A stretch of 64,000 bases of DNA. Origin: Cytophagales bacterium. Its GTDB lineage: Bacteria; Bacteroidota; Bacteroidia; Cytophagales; Spirosomataceae. Of the stretch, positions 53,281 to 63,658 are shown piece by piece. The translations under genes and the position numbers were made by a program. The stretch is from contig JANSYO010000008.1 of assembly GCA_024742395.1 (NCBI GenBank), positions 1 to 64,000 on the forward strand, in the 5' to 3' direction. The number at the start of each line of letters is the position of its first letter. Within the stretch, counting starts at the first letter, position 1. Under the pieces are notes generated by a model, which saw nothing but the letters and a program-made list of their open reading frames with translations, made no database searches and was not told where the DNA came from.

Positions 53281-54420
53281 TTATTTAGCCAGGCGTAAAC
53301 CGTTAAAAAGCCATCGGGATGAAGGATGAAAGAAATTTCGGTAAGTATTACGACTGTGTCCTAAGGCCGTCCCTAAAGATGCTCCTCTTAATACATGCTG
53401 ACTTACCATGAATTTTCCATTGTATTCACCAAGTGCCCCTGGTGCCTTCTCAAAACCCGGATAGGGTAAGTAGGCGGAGGCTGTCCACTCCCAAACCTGA
53501 CCCCATCTAAACTGATAACTGGCTACCTCCCATTCAAATTCGGTAGGCAGCCTCATTCCTTTCCACTCTGCGTATGCAAAGGCTTCATAGTAACTGATAT
53601 GAAGAACGGGCAAGTCTGGATCTACTGGCCGTAGCCCTGAAAAATCATAATAGTGCCATTTACCTTTTATTTTATGCCAATACAGAGGTGCAGTTATTTG
53701 TTCTCGTTGTACCATGTCCCAGCCTTCGGCATGCCAGAGATTAAAGTCCTGGTAACCACCATTTTCTATAAAGTCTATGTATTCGGCATTGGTGACTAGT
53801 TTATTAGAAATCTCAAATTCATGAATATAAACTTTATGTCTTCCTATTTCATTGTCATAGTGAAATGCGTTTCCTTCATATCCTACTTCATAAACTCCTT
53901 CTTTAACAGACAAATAAGTATGTTCATAGTCTTCCGCCACCAGTTTCATTTCGGTAGAATACTCATGAAACCCTGGCTGATTGCCCAGAATATACTTAAT
54001 TTCATAACATAAAAGTTCCTGATGCTGCTGCTCATGGTTTATCCCTAGCTCTATTACATCAAGTATTTCCTTGTCCGGTTTTTGTCCGAGTAGTTTTTCT
54101 ACAGCTGTGGTTACGTATTCACGATAGTGCATCACTTCTTCTACAGTGGGTCTGGTCATTAGTCCCCTGTTTGGCCTCAATACCCGCTCACCAGCATTGT
54201 TATAATAGCTGTTAAATAAGTATGCAAAATCTTCATTATATACTTTATAATCTGCCGCAAAGGGTTGTAGAACAAAGGCTTCAAAAAACCAGGTGCTATG
54301 TGCCAAATGCCATTTTGGGGGAGAAACATCAACTATTGGCTGGACTGAATAGTCTTCAATGGCCAAAGGTTTACAGAGCTCCTCTGTACGAAATCGTGTA
54401 GCTAAAAATTCTCTAATCAT
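53281..54420 (-). CDS. egtB: Hercynine sulfoxide synthase (EgtB-like)
   Basis: A 379-residue non-haem iron enzyme. The N-terminal DinB-like domain has His41 (LAHSTWFFE), His129 and His133 (HEQQH), the three iron ligands of EgtB. The C-terminal FGE-sulfatase-fold domain ends in SSRWLFNGLRLAK. It forms the C-S bond between hercynine and a thiol donor. There is no egtA or egtC nearby, so the donor may be cysteine rather than gamma-glutamylcysteine. It overlaps the BCCT gene by 8 bp and is next to egtD. Confidence 0.9.
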   Translation of the reverse strand: MIREFLATRFRTEELCKPLAIEDYSVQPIVDVSPPKWHLAHSTWFFEAFVLQPFAADYKVYNEDFAYLFNSYYNNAGERVLRPNRGLMTRPTVEEVMHYREYVTTAVEKLLGQKPDKEILDVIELGINHEQQHQELLCYEIKYILGNQPGFHEYSTEMKLVAEDYEHTYLSVKEGVYEVGYEGNAFHYDNEIGRHKVYIHEFEISNKLVTNAEYIDFIENGGYQDFNLWHAEGWDMVQREQITAPLYWHKIKGKWHYYDFSGLRPVDPDLPVLHISYYEAFAYAEWKGMRLPTEFEWEVASYQFRWGQVWEWTASAYLPYPGFEKAPGALGEYNGKFMVSQHVLRGASLGTALGHSRNTYRNFFHPSSRWLFNGLRLAK

Positions 54421-55873
54421 GGTTTTTAGAGTGTTTGAAAAGACTTTTTATAAAATAAAATACGAACCATAGATACAGAAAGCTAAACGGCAATGCAAAA
54501 ACTATCAGCACCTGACTGGTGGCTTTTAAGAGTGACTCCTGACCTACAATTAATAATCCGGCCATTAAGCCTCCTAAAGCCAGCCCCCAGACCAATCTAT
54601 GCGTTTGGTTTGGTTCTTGAGAGCCGTCATCTGAAAACATACTTAAGACAAAAATGGCTGAATCTATAGAAGTAATAAGGAAGGTAAATAATAGTACCAA
54701 GGCCAGAGGGTTTGTTAACTGGTCGAGGGGTAAGTCTTTGAAAAAGATAAAAATGGCAGAATAGATTGACTCATACTTTGTTGATAATTCCTCTGTGCTC
54801 AAGCCGGCAATAAGTGCCTTTTGGCCAAAGGCCGTAAACCAAAAGAATGTTCCGATACTGGGGGTGATAAGGGTTCCCAAAACAAACTGTCGTATGCTTC
54901 GCCCCTTAGAAATACGGGCAATAAATACCCCGGTGAAAGGAACCCATGCCAGCCAGTATGCCCAATAGAAATAGGTCCAGTCTATCAGGAAATTTCGTGA
55001 GACTTTTTGATCTCCAATATTTAAAGACATAGGAGCAAAATCTTTTAGGTATATAGTTGTAGCCTCAATGAGTCTTTTAAAAAATAAACTCAGATCATTT
55101 TGTAGTAGTACGAACAGCAGGAGGCTGAGCATAACAGAAAGGTTGACTGTCGAGATAATCTTAATGCTTTTGCTTAAGCCTGATCTGGCAGAAATTATAG
55201 AGAGAGTAACTATAAACAGTACTATTAGTATGGCACTTTTTACAGGAAAGCTGGTGCCTAGCAGGTAATTTGAGCCATCTAAAAGCTGTCTGCTTCCTAA
55301 ACCAACAGAGCTTACCACGCCCATAATAGTGCAGATAATAATGAGTGTATCTATCCCAATAGCCGGATTTAACTTTTGCGTTAAAACCGCAGATGGCAAA
55401 AGTCTTTTCCCCTTAACATAAATAAAATAAGCTATGATAAGTCCGAACAAGGCGTAGAATGCCCAGGGAGTAAAGCCCCAATGAAAGAATGTGTAAGCCA
55501 GCGAGTAAGAGACAGGATCATAGCCCAGATCATTTGGTGGATTAAGAAAATAATAAGTAGGCTCTTGTACAGCTCTTAGCATTAATCCAGGTCCCATTCC
55601 GGTACTGAAAAGCATAGCTACCCAAGCATAAACTGAGTAAGAGGGTGCAGAAGTACCGAGCCTTATATTACCTGTTGGCAAAATAGCTAGTATGACCAAT
55701 AAGGTTACCATACCAAAGCCTAGGATTAAATAAAAGTCTCCGAAGATATCAAATGTGGCTTTTGTAAGAAAAGAAAAACTTTCTCTGAAAGAAAGAGGTG
55801 AGATAACAGACCAGGTAAAAATGAGCAGGCATATCAGAGCTGAAACCAATAATGTTTTTCTGCTTTTACTCAA
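54413..55873 (-). CDS. BCCT-family betaine/choline-type transporter
   Basis: A 486-residue secondary transporter with 12 hydrophobic helices. The family signature [26 protein letters not shown] is spread over 280-310 and the following RSIRQFVLG is typical. The Trp-rich site for quaternary ammonium ligands is retained. Placed inside an egt operon, it may import a trimethylammonium compound such as hercynine, ergothioneine or betaine. That link is by context only. It overlaps egtB and the hydrolase-OsmC gene. Confidence 0.9.
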   Translation of the reverse strand: MSKSRKTLLVSALICLLIFTWSVISPLSFRESFSFLTKATFDIFGDFYLILGFGMVTLLVILAILPTGNIRLGTSAPSYSVYAWVAMLFSTGMGPGLMLRAVQEPTYYFLNPPNDLGYDPVSYSLAYTFFHWGFTPWAFYALFGLIIAYFIYVKGKRLLPSAVLTQKLNPAIGIDTLIIICTIMGVVSSVGLGSRQLLDGSNYLLGTSFPVKSAILIVLFIVTLSIISARSGLSKSIKIISTVNLSVMLSLLLFVLLQNDLSLFFKRLIEATTIYLKDFAPMSLNIGDQKVSRNFLIDWTYFYWAYWLAWVPFTGVFIARISKGRSIRQFVLGTLITPSIGTFFWFTAFGQKALIAGLSTEELSTKYESIYSAIFIFFKDLPLDQLTNPLALVLLFTFLITSIDSAIFVLSMFSDDGSQEPNQTHRLVWGLALGGLMAGLLIVGQESLLKATSQVLIVFALPFSFLYLWFVFYFIKSLFKHSKNHD

Positions 55874-57081
55874 ATCAACTCAGTATTTATGTGTGTTGTG
55901 GATATCAAAGTTCTGTGCACCGGGCATTTAGAGGCTATTTCTTTTAACCTTTCTTTTTGTGCTTCATCCAGTGGACCGATCAATTTTAGCTTTTTTTCAA
56001 TGACATCAATCTTTTCTGTACTCTCTAGTCCCAGATCCTGACTGTGTTTTTTACTATGACTTAAATAAACGTATACCTCTTCCAAAGGCCATTTTTTACG
56101 CTCGGCATATAACTTTAAGGTCATTGCGGTACAGGCTGCCAAACCAGAGTTCAGCAGCTCGTACGGATTTGGTCCGAAATCATCGCCACCCACTTTAGTA
56201 GGCTCATCAGCTATTATAGTATGTTTGATGGTTTGAATAGTGGTAGTAAAATTATCTTCATCCAGATCCAGGTGTCCTACTACCTGCTCTCCTAAGGTAT
56301 CCAGTGACTTGTCCGCTTTTCTCGGCAGATATCTATTTACCCAGGTTCCGATTATTTGACCGGCATAAATAGAATCTTCCTGATTACTTAATAAATGATC
56401 TGCTCCGTCTAAAGATATGAAACTCTTGGGATGAAAAGCAGTATTGTATAATTCCCTGGCATTCTCAATATCTACAATGGTATCCTGCGGAGAGTGTAAA
56501 ACTAAAAGAGGCTTACGCAATTTCTTCAGAGTCGCTTTTACACTTTTCTTATTAAGCTCTTCTAAAAAGTTTTTATCAATGGAAAATGTTCTGCCGCCTA
56601 TGGTTATCTCTGTTTCATCAGCTTTTTCAAGGTCTTCTCGGGCAGAACTGAATAAATGCTCAACATGGCCTGTGTCTGCTGGTGCTCCTAGGGTAGCAAT
56701 GGCTTTGATACTTTCAATTTTTGCACCGGCAATAATAGCAGCAGCTCCTCCAAGTGAATGCCCAACTAACAAACTGGGAGCCTCATGATTTTCCTCTAGA
56801 AAAGAAGCAACATCTAAAAGATCTTGAATATTGGCTGAGAAGTGACTGTCTTTAAATTCTCCTTTGCTTTGCCCCAAGCCAGTAAAGTCAAAACGAATGA
56901 CGCCAAACCCATAGTTGGCCAAAGCTCTGCTGATATTCCTTACGGCATGTAAATCACTGGAGCAAGTAAAACAATGGGCGAAAATGGCGTATCGCCAGGC
57001 CTTTTGATTCGCTGGCAATTCAAGTGTGGCTCTAAGTTCAATCCCTTGAGAGTTGATTATCTTCAGGTTGTTTGATTTCAT
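55870..57081 (-). CDS. Alpha/beta hydrolase fused to an OsmC peroxidase domain
   Basis: A 403-residue fusion. Residues 1-250 form an alpha/beta hydrolase (Ser in [16 protein letters not shown] and GADH for the acid and base). Residues about 260-403 are an OsmC domain with its two cysteines in GLAACTAMT and KCPVHRTL, which reduce organic peroxides. The gene start is 29 bp downstream of the DUF427 stop. The stop overlaps the BCCT start by 4 bp (ATGA). Both domains fit an oxidative-stress operon. Confidence 0.92.
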   Translation of the reverse strand: MKSNNLKIINSQGIELRATLELPANQKAWRYAIFAHCFTCSSDLHAVRNISRALANYGFGVIRFDFTGLGQSKGEFKDSHFSANIQDLLDVASFLEENHEAPSLLVGHSLGGAAAIIAGAKIESIKAIATLGAPADTGHVEHLFSSAREDLEKADETEITIGGRTFSIDKNFLEELNKKSVKATLKKLRKPLLVLHSPQDTIVDIENARELYNTAFHPKSFISLDGADHLLSNQEDSIYAGQIIGTWVNRYLPRKADKSLDTLGEQVVGHLDLDEDNFTTTIQTIKHTIIADEPTKVGGDDFGPNPYELLNSGLAACTAMTLKLYAERKKWPLEEVYVYLSHSKKHSQDLGLESTEKIDVIEKKLKLIGPLDEAQKERLKEIASKCPVHRTLISTTHINTELI

Positions 57082-57110
57082 GACCAGGTTTTTTCAAAGT
57101 AATATGAGAA

Positions 57111-57392
57111 TTATTTGACTATTTCTAACCCTTTCCAAAAAGCCACGTGACTTTTGATTCTCGTATCCCTAGGTTTAGGATCAGGATTATACCAGACGAA
57201 ATACCAGTTATCTTTGCTATATACATCAATACAGTAGATAGGCCCTTGGCCTTTCCGAGGGCAAATAGTAAATGCTTGGCTGCCTATTAAAAAATCTTTA
57301 TTCATACTTTTTAGAGGAAAGTAATGATTGCCCTCCAATTGAACCGAAGTATCTCTTTTAGCTAAAATTTGGTTATTCCAGATTGCTTTCAA
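57111..57392 (-). CDS. DUF427 protein
   Basis: A 93-residue protein with the DUF427 pattern (NQILAKRDTSVQLEGNHYFP, then DNWYFVWYNPDPKP and VAFWKGLEI). The start codon is TTG (TTGAAAGCAATCTGG), chosen because the family begins with KAIW. Function unknown. It is the first gene of the DUF427 / hydrolase-OsmC / BCCT / egtB / egtD operon. The region 57393-57634 is AT-rich and should hold both this promoter and that of the divergent peptidase. Confidence 0.85.
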   Translation of the reverse strand: MKAIWNNQILAKRDTSVQLEGNHYFPLKSMNKDFLIGSQAFTICPRKGQGPIYCIDVYSKDNWYFVWYNPDPKPRDTRIKSHVAFWKGLEIVK

Positions 57393-57634
57393 TGTTAAGG
57401 TATTTTCGGAATTTTAAGAATAATAGGTCTTTGCCATAAATTACGAATTCTTGTACTGATCAGTTTTAAGTAAAAGTGTTTCTGTCTTTAGGAAAATTTT
57501 GTTTGGTTCTAAATAGATCATTTTTTCAAGATTTGGATTGTCCAAATTAAGAGTTCATCTACAATGAGATTATGTGGCTTTGCATCAAAAAAAATATAAA
57601 CTAAATTGCTGACTTACTTCAAACAATAGACTAA

Positions 57635-60028
57635 ATGACGAAAAAGCGATTCTCCTTTATGGAAAGTAATGGGCTAAAACAAAGCCTTTTAATTATGCTT
57701 TCCTATGTTCTTTTAATGCCATTAGCCAATGCCCAGTCTAAGAGCAATCGTGCTTTTGAGCAGCTAGGTACAGAGCTTCCTACTCCTAATACCTACCGTA
57801 CAGGTTCTGGTTCTCCGGGGAGAGATTATTTCCAGCAAAAGGCAGACTATAAAATCAAAGTTGAGCTGGATGATGAGAACCAAAGAATTATCGGGGAAGA
57901 GGAAGTGGTTTATTACAATTACTCACCAGATGCTTTAAAGTATATCTGGGTGCAGCTTGATATGAATATGTTTAAAGACAATTCTATCAATGCACTTTCT
58001 AAGACTGGTGGAATTGATGAGAAAATGACTTCTCGTCAAATCAATGGTTTGCAAGCGGCTAATTCAGTCTTTGGAGATGTAGATAACAGCAAAGAAAGAG
58101 GATATGATATTAAGTATGTGAAAGATGCTTCAGGCAAGCCAATGGCACATACAATCAATGGTACCATGATGCGAATAGACCTTCCGAAAGCATTAAAAAC
58201 CAATGAGTCTGTCACTTTCAATATTGCCTGGAGTTATAATGCGGCCTCTTATTATGGAAGATCAGGTTTTGAATATTTTGAAGAAGATGGTAATTATAAT
58301 TATTTCATTGCCCACTGGTTTCCAAGAATGTGTGTATACGACGATGTAAACGGATGGCAGAATAAGCAGTTTGTAGGTAGTGGTGAATTTGCACTCGTTT
58401 TTGGTAATTATGAAGTGGATATTACTGTGCCTTCAGACCATATTGTAGTAGCTTCCGGCGAATGCCAAAACTGGGATAAGGTGTTAACAAAGACACAGTT
58501 GAAAAGAATAGAGCAGGCTAAAAAGGCTACAGACCCGGTTGTCATTGTAACCCAGGAAGAGGCCATTGAAAACTCTAAAACCAAATCTACAAAGAAGCAG
58601 ACCTGGAAATTTAAGGCAGATAATGTGCGTGACTTCGCCTTTGCTTCGTCTAGAAGATTTATTTGGGATGCCATGCAAACAGACGTTTATGGCAACGGTC
58701 GTAAGATCTGGAGCATGTCTGTTTATCCTAAGGAGGGAAATCCTTTATGGGGACAATACAGTACCAAAGTAGTAGAGCATACGCTAAAAACGTATGGTAA
58801 ATATACTTTTGAATACCCTTACCCGGTAGCTATTAGCTGTCATTCTACTGCTGGTGGAGGAATGGAGTATCCTATGATTAGTTTCAATGGCGGTCGTCCT
58901 GAGCCAGATGGCACCTACAGCGAAAATGTGAAAAGAGGTATGATAGGGGTGATCATCCATGAAGTTGGTCATAACTTTTTCCCGATGATCGTTAACTCAG
59001 ACGAGCGTCAATGGACATGGATGGATGAAGGCTTAAATTCCTTTTGTCAGTATTTGTCCGAGCAGGAGTGGAGCAGAGACTTTAAGTCTCGTAGAGGTGA
59101 GCCTCAAAACATTGTATCTTATATGCGTTCTGACCCGAGTATGATGCAGCCAATTATGACTAACTCAGAACAAATTATTCAGTTTGGGAACAATGCCTAT
59201 GGCAAACCAGCCACTGCTCTAAACATTTTAAGAGAAACAGTAATGGGTCGCGAACTGTTTGATTATGCTTTTAAGGAGTATGCAAACAGATGGGCATTTA
59301 AGCATCCTCAACCTGCAGACTTTTTCAGAACGATGGAAGATGCCAGTGGTGTAGATCTGGACTGGTTCTGGAGAGGTTGGTTTTACACCACATTGCCTGT
59401 AGATCAGGATTTAGTAGAAGTACAATGGTATGCACTGGATACTCAGAATCCTGAATTGGCAAAAGCTGAAGAAAAGGCCGAGTTTGAAAAAAGCAAAAAC
59501 ACAATGGCCGTGATTAGAAACAAGACAGACATTCCTCAAACCGTAGAAGAAGCAGATCCAAAATACCGCGATTTCTATAGTTCTTATGATCCTTTTGAGG
59601 TTACACCTCAGGATGAAAAGAAATATCAGGCTTATTTACAAACCCTTGAGCCAAGTGAAAGAGAACTGATGCAAAGTGGAATGAACTACTACGCACTGAC
59701 AATCAAAAATAAGGGAGGCTTGGTAATGCCGGTTATTGTGAAATTAGAATATGAAGATGGCACCGAAGAGGTGATGCGTTTTCCGGCAGAGATATGGAGA
59801 AAAAATGATGTTCAAATTACGAAAACCATACCGACCACGAAGCGGGTGAAGAAGTTTGTGCTTGACCCTTATCTTGAAATTGCAGACATAGATACTTCAA
59901 ATAATGCTTTCCCAAGAGAGCCAGAAAAACCTTCAAGATTCCAGCTTTATAAATCGAGCAGATCCAAAGCAATGAATCCAATGCAGGAAGCTCAAAGCAA
60001 TGCGGCGTCTACCCAAGGAGGCGAGTAA
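57635..60028 (+). CDS. M1-family zinc metallopeptidase
   Basis: A 797-residue exported peptidase. It has an N-terminal export signal (ending in ANAQ), the GxMEN-type exopeptidase block GGGMEY, and HExxH-x18-E with His442, Glu443, His446 and Glu465. Such enzymes remove N-terminal residues in the periplasm or at the surface. The final 120 residues are beta-rich. It is transcribed alone. Confidence 0.95.
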   Translation: MTKKRFSFMESNGLKQSLLIMLSYVLLMPLANAQSKSNRAFEQLGTELPTPNTYRTGSGSPGRDYFQQKADYKIKVELDDENQRIIGEEEVVYYNYSPDALKYIWVQLDMNMFKDNSINALSKTGGIDEKMTSRQINGLQAANSVFGDVDNSKERGYDIKYVKDASGKPMAHTINGTMMRIDLPKALKTNESVTFNIAWSYNAASYYGRSGFEYFEEDGNYNYFIAHWFPRMCVYDDVNGWQNKQFVGSGEFALVFGNYEVDITVPSDHIVVASGECQNWDKVLTKTQLKRIEQAKKATDPVVIVTQEEAIENSKTKSTKKQTWKFKADNVRDFAFASSRRFIWDAMQTDVYGNGRKIWSMSVYPKEGNPLWGQYSTKVVEHTLKTYGKYTFEYPYPVAISCHSTAGGGMEYPMISFNGGRPEPDGTYSENVKRGMIGVIIHEVGHNFFPMIVNSDERQWTWMDEGLNSFCQYLSEQEWSRDFKSRRGEPQNIVSYMRSDPSMMQPIMTNSEQIIQFGNNAYGKPATALNILRETVMGRELFDYAFKEYANRWAFKHPQPADFFRTMEDASGVDLDWFWRGWFYTTLPVDQDLVEVQWYALDTQNPELAKAEEKAEFEKSKNTMAVIRNKTDIPQTVEEADPKYRDFYSSYDPFEVTPQDEKKYQAYLQTLEPSERELMQSGMNYYALTIKNKGGLVMPVIVKLEYEDGTEEVMRFPAEIWRKNDVQITKTIPTTKRVKKFVLDPYLEIADIDTSNNAFPREPEKPSRFQLYKSSRSKAMNPMQEAQSNAASTQGGE

Positions 60029-60050
60029 TGGATATAGAGAACAATCAAAT

Positions 60051-60091
60051 AAAAGGAGGGCCTCAATCAGATGATTGAGGCCCTCCTTTTT
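60051..60091. terminator. Strong bidirectional terminator
   Basis: An 18-bp perfect stem (60051-60068 with 60073-60090, AAAAGGAGGGCCTCAATC in the left arm) around AGAT, with A's before and T's after. It separates the convergent peptidase and 3-coathanger-like genes. Confidence 0.95.
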
Positions 60092-60115
60092 AATATTAGT
60101 TTAGTTCTTTAGAAA

Positions 60116-61576
60116 TCAGGGGCAGCCGCCAATTTCTGTTTCAAAGACAACACCAGATTTTACTTCAAAGCCCGGTTGCATAAGAATATAGCCCGAGGTT
60201 AATTTTACCTTACTTGGAGGGGCTTCAAAAACAGAAGATGTTTTGATAAAGCTATCAGAAGTTCTACTTATGCTTCCACGAAAATTGGCGGCCCCTAAAA
60301 CCAGCTCAGAAGGGCATGGAAAATTTAACTTAGCAAGATAAAAATCAGCTCCGCCGTAGTTATTTGGTATATCTCCATTATTGGAGTAGCTGTGGCCGGC
60401 TACTAAATAACCGCCGTCCACCGTTCCTATAATTGCCATAGCTGAATCTAAGTTTGTTCCACCTAAAGACAGAACCCAAGACTCACCACCAAATGGTACC
60501 AATTCAGTGACTAAAATATTGGGGCTATTTGTTACGGCCTGATTTCCTACAGAATCGGAATAAATGGTTGCCGTAATAATCGGTGAGGAATCCAGTGCAT
60601 CAAAATACATTCCCGAACTAAAGTCGTCTTTTGTACCACCAGTGGACGAGTTAGTATTGAGAAATCCGGTATCAGAGTCTACATTACAAATCCAGGCATC
60701 GTAGCCACCATAACCAAAGAAGATATTGCCATCTATTGAGTTTGTAGATCCAAGTAGAATTATTTCGGCTCCGTCACCTTTTACAATTGATGCAGGAATT
60801 TCCTCTTTTGTACCCCCAAAAAGTCTTGTCCAAATCGTATTCCCATCATTGTCTAATTTAAAACTTAAAAGGTCAGAGGTTCCACTTTGATGATTGTTTT
60901 GTGAATTAACTGAAGCAGAGAAACTACCACCTAAAACATAAAAGTTTCCTGAATCTTCAATGATATCCGCTGCATACTCCTCACCAGTACCGCCAATGGT
61001 TTTTTGCCAGGTTTGGGCTCCGGCAGAGTTCGTTTTAACTACCCATAAGTCAAGACCGTTCCCGGTAACAGTCTTAGTACTTACAAAAGCAAAACCTCCA
61101 TCTTGCGTTTGAATTATATTTCCTCCGTCTGTAGGATTTCCTCCTCTGAATACCTTAAAGGCTTCGGAGCCATCATTATTTATTTTTACCAGCCAAACGC
61201 CTACTTGATTCAAAGGTCCAGAAGTAGATCCGGAGTGACAGAGAAGTATGACTCCTCCGTCTGAACAAGCATCTAAACCAGCTAAATAATCATTGGCACT
61301 TCCTCCATAATTCTTTTTCCAAATGAGGCTTCCATTGGAAGAATTTACCTTGGCGACAAAAATATCTGAACCACCATTATTAGCAGGAACGTCAAAACTT
61401 GATGAACTGGTGGTATTACCTGCAATAAATACATCGCCGAGGTAATTCTGAATTACCTTAAGGTCTGTATCGTTTCCAGAACCGCCAATATTTTTTTTCC
61501 ATTGAATGGCAGGTGCCTGACAGACAGCCATCAAGGGGATTGAAAGCAGAAGGAGAAGTGTAAATTTTTTAAGCAC
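60116..61576 (-). CDS. Secreted repeat protein with a 3-coathanger-stack-like C-terminus
   Basis: A 486-residue exported protein. Repeats of the kind WKKNIGGSGNDTDLKVIQ, WKKNYGGSANDYLAGLD and WQKTIGGTGEEYAADIIE suggest a beta-propeller-like body. The C-terminus (GYILMQPGFEVKSGVVFETE) matches the 3-coathanger stack domain widespread in Bacteroidota surface proteins. The final residues lack the T9SS-type KLxV sorting tail. It is 60 bp upstream-distant from the HhH gene on the same strand and may share a transcript. Confidence 0.7.
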   Translation of the reverse strand: MLKKFTLLLLLSIPLMAVCQAPAIQWKKNIGGSGNDTDLKVIQNYLGDVFIAGNTTSSSSFDVPANNGGSDIFVAKVNSSNGSLIWKKNYGGSANDYLAGLDACSDGGVILLCHSGSTSGPLNQVGVWLVKINNDGSEAFKVFRGGNPTDGGNIIQTQDGGFAFVSTKTVTGNGLDLWVVKTNSAGAQTWQKTIGGTGEEYAADIIEDSGNFYVLGGSFSASVNSQNNHQSGTSDLLSFKLDNDGNTIWTRLFGGTKEEIPASIVKGDGAEIILLGSTNSIDGNIFFGYGGYDAWICNVDSDTGFLNTNSSTGGTKDDFSSGMYFDALDSSPIITATIYSDSVGNQAVTNSPNILVTELVPFGGESWVLSLGGTNLDSAMAIIGTVDGGYLVAGHSYSNNGDIPNNYGGADFYLAKLNFPCPSELVLGAANFRGSISRTSDSFIKTSSVFEAPPSKVKLTSGYILMQPGFEVKSGVVFETEIGGCP

Positions 61577-61636
61577 GTTTTATCAAGTATGTATTACAAA
61601 ACTGTTTAAAATCTATCAAAGTATATAGACTTTGAC

Positions 61637-63658
61637 CTAAAATTTGTACCTGATTTGCAGTTTAACGTCTGTTCTGTGCGGTGCATCTATTTGATTTACT
61701 CCACTACTTATACGTTCTACATCTTGCAAAGAGGTTCTGGCTACTCTGGCCCAGATGTCAATATTTCTGTTTAATGAGTATCTGGTAACGAGATAAAGTC
61801 GCATACCTTTGCCGTAATAGGCAGGAAAGGAAACCGTATAAAGTACGTCATTTTCATAGGCATAAATACGGGAGTCATAAGAATCTGTATTAAACAAGGC
61901 TACCCGACTTTTTAGCTGCCATTTACCAATACTTCCTTCTATATCCTGTATGAGAGCATAGCCGTTTGAACGCTCCAGAGTTTCGTATTGAAAAGAATTA
62001 TACTGAACTCTCGTTTGTGATTTAAACTGCCGGGCAATATTGAATTCAAAATTTGCCAATAAATTTTGCCTGTAAGTATTGACTAGGAAATCGGTGACGG
62101 TTTCGTTTGACGGGAAGTTCTTTTGCTTTCTTTCTCTATGATATTGTGTATAGAAAACCCACTTTTTGGTGGGTTTCAAAGTGAACCTTAATAAGTAGTC
62201 TTCGCCATCTGATGGTGCATCTACCAGGTACCGAAGCCATGGAAATTTAAATTTGTCATAGAAGGCAGCAAAAGTATAACCTCTTTTTGGCGTATATTTT
62301 ACACCAGTATAGATTCCTTTCTCATTTATAGTACGGCTGGCTTCGCCGAAGGCATTTGAATAAAAGCTATGGAAATCGGCATCATAGTTTCTCAAATTAA
62401 GAGCCCATTCTACCTTTGGGCTCAGAGAAGCCACAAATCCTCCTATGGCACCTATTCCTCCACTAGAGGAGCGAGCGGCTTCACCGAAGAAATTGAAGTT
62501 TTGCCAGGAGTAGCTAAAATTTGGGCCAATGATAGTGTTGTTTGTTCCTTTAAACTCGTTTGAAGCATACTCTCTTGGTGTTCTTTCTATTTCGTTACCA
62601 AAGTGCGTGTTCAAAATCGTAAAGCCTATGTGACCTCCGTCAAATGAATATTTGACATTGGCTCCAATGTTCGTTTCTTTGAGTATACCTTTCTTATTAA
62701 TTTCCGTTTCTGTTCTATGCAATCCCGAAATTAAAATTGAACTGAAAACATCTTCTCTGTCTTCAATAGCTGTATTAAGGCTTGCATCCCTTTGAGTGTA
62801 TGATCCGAAGGCCGTAAGTGAAACATTGCCGGTCTCATAAGTAGCTGCTGCTCCTCTGAGAAAGCCTCCTTCCAGCACTGAATTGTGAGGGCGAATGCCA
62901 AGGTCGCTTCTTCTTGTAGTGTAAATTGGTTCACCACCTTTTCCGGCAGCATACCCACCAGCCAAAATTAAGCCTTGGCCAAATTGCAATTGATAGTCTC
63001 CAAGTATCAAATTCTTAAAGTTTCCTTTATTCTGTAACTGAAAATGGAAAGTAGTGTAGTCTGCTATATTGGGTTCGCCCTGATCTTTTTCCATGATAAA
63101 GCCCAAACTGAAATCTTTAGGGTGCTGTAGTCTATATCGAGCGTAAATTTTTTGAGGACTTCCCAAAAAGCTACTATCTCGGTAACCTCTGGCTTTTTCC
63201 AACGTTTGCTCAGTACGAAGAACAAAAAAATGGTCAGTGGCCCGGCCATAAATGCCTTTTATGTCATTAACGGAAAGCTTTTCATTTAGTCTGACAAAAG
63301 GCAGTAGGAGTTCTATACTTTTTTGGTCAAACTCAGGAATAGATTGAAGCTCATACAGGCTTAATAAATCACCATATTTTGCCCGATGATCCATCAGACT
63401 ATTAATTTGAATTTCAGAAAGGACAAACAAGTTTCTTAACTCATCTGCACTGGCCTTATTGATGTCAAGTGGATTTAAATAGAACTGAAGCAGAGCTTCA
63501 TATAGATCTTCATAATTATTATCATCTTGCTGAGTCGCAGCCAGCCTTTGAATGAACTCATCTAAATCTATAACAGGCTGTGGTACTGCTTGTGCAATTG
63601 CATAATTACAGCAAATACAAAGACAAAAACCAATGGCTATTTTTTTTAGTTTTCTCAT
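61637..63658 (-). CDS. Helix-hairpin-helix outer-membrane barrel protein
   Basis: A 673-residue exported protein (signal peptide ending in AIAQ). An N-terminal HhH pair (about 55-130) contains DINKASADELRNLFVLSEIQ and YELQSIPEF. The rest has alternating hydrophobic strands and aromatic ends (for example FNLDLRYRIK-like turns), as in outer-membrane barrels. HhH motifs usually bind DNA but occur in this exported family of Bacteroidota, possibly linked to DNA uptake. The start overlaps the next upstream gene by 4 bp. Confidence 0.75.
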   Translation of the reverse strand: MRKLKKIAIGFCLCICCNYAIAQAVPQPVIDLDEFIQRLAATQQDDNNYEDLYEALLQFYLNPLDINKASADELRNLFVLSEIQINSLMDHRAKYGDLLSLYELQSIPEFDQKSIELLLPFVRLNEKLSVNDIKGIYGRATDHFFVLRTEQTLEKARGYRDSSFLGSPQKIYARYRLQHPKDFSLGFIMEKDQGEPNIADYTTFHFQLQNKGNFKNLILGDYQLQFGQGLILAGGYAAGKGGEPIYTTRRSDLGIRPHNSVLEGGFLRGAAATYETGNVSLTAFGSYTQRDASLNTAIEDREDVFSSILISGLHRTETEINKKGILKETNIGANVKYSFDGGHIGFTILNTHFGNEIERTPREYASNEFKGTNNTIIGPNFSYSWQNFNFFGEAARSSSGGIGAIGGFVASLSPKVEWALNLRNYDADFHSFYSNAFGEASRTINEKGIYTGVKYTPKRGYTFAAFYDKFKFPWLRYLVDAPSDGEDYLLRFTLKPTKKWVFYTQYHRERKQKNFPSNETVTDFLVNTYRQNLLANFEFNIARQFKSQTRVQYNSFQYETLERSNGYALIQDIEGSIGKWQLKSRVALFNTDSYDSRIYAYENDVLYTVSFPAYYGKGMRLYLVTRYSLNRNIDIWARVARTSLQDVERISSGVNQIDAPHRTDVKLQIRYKF

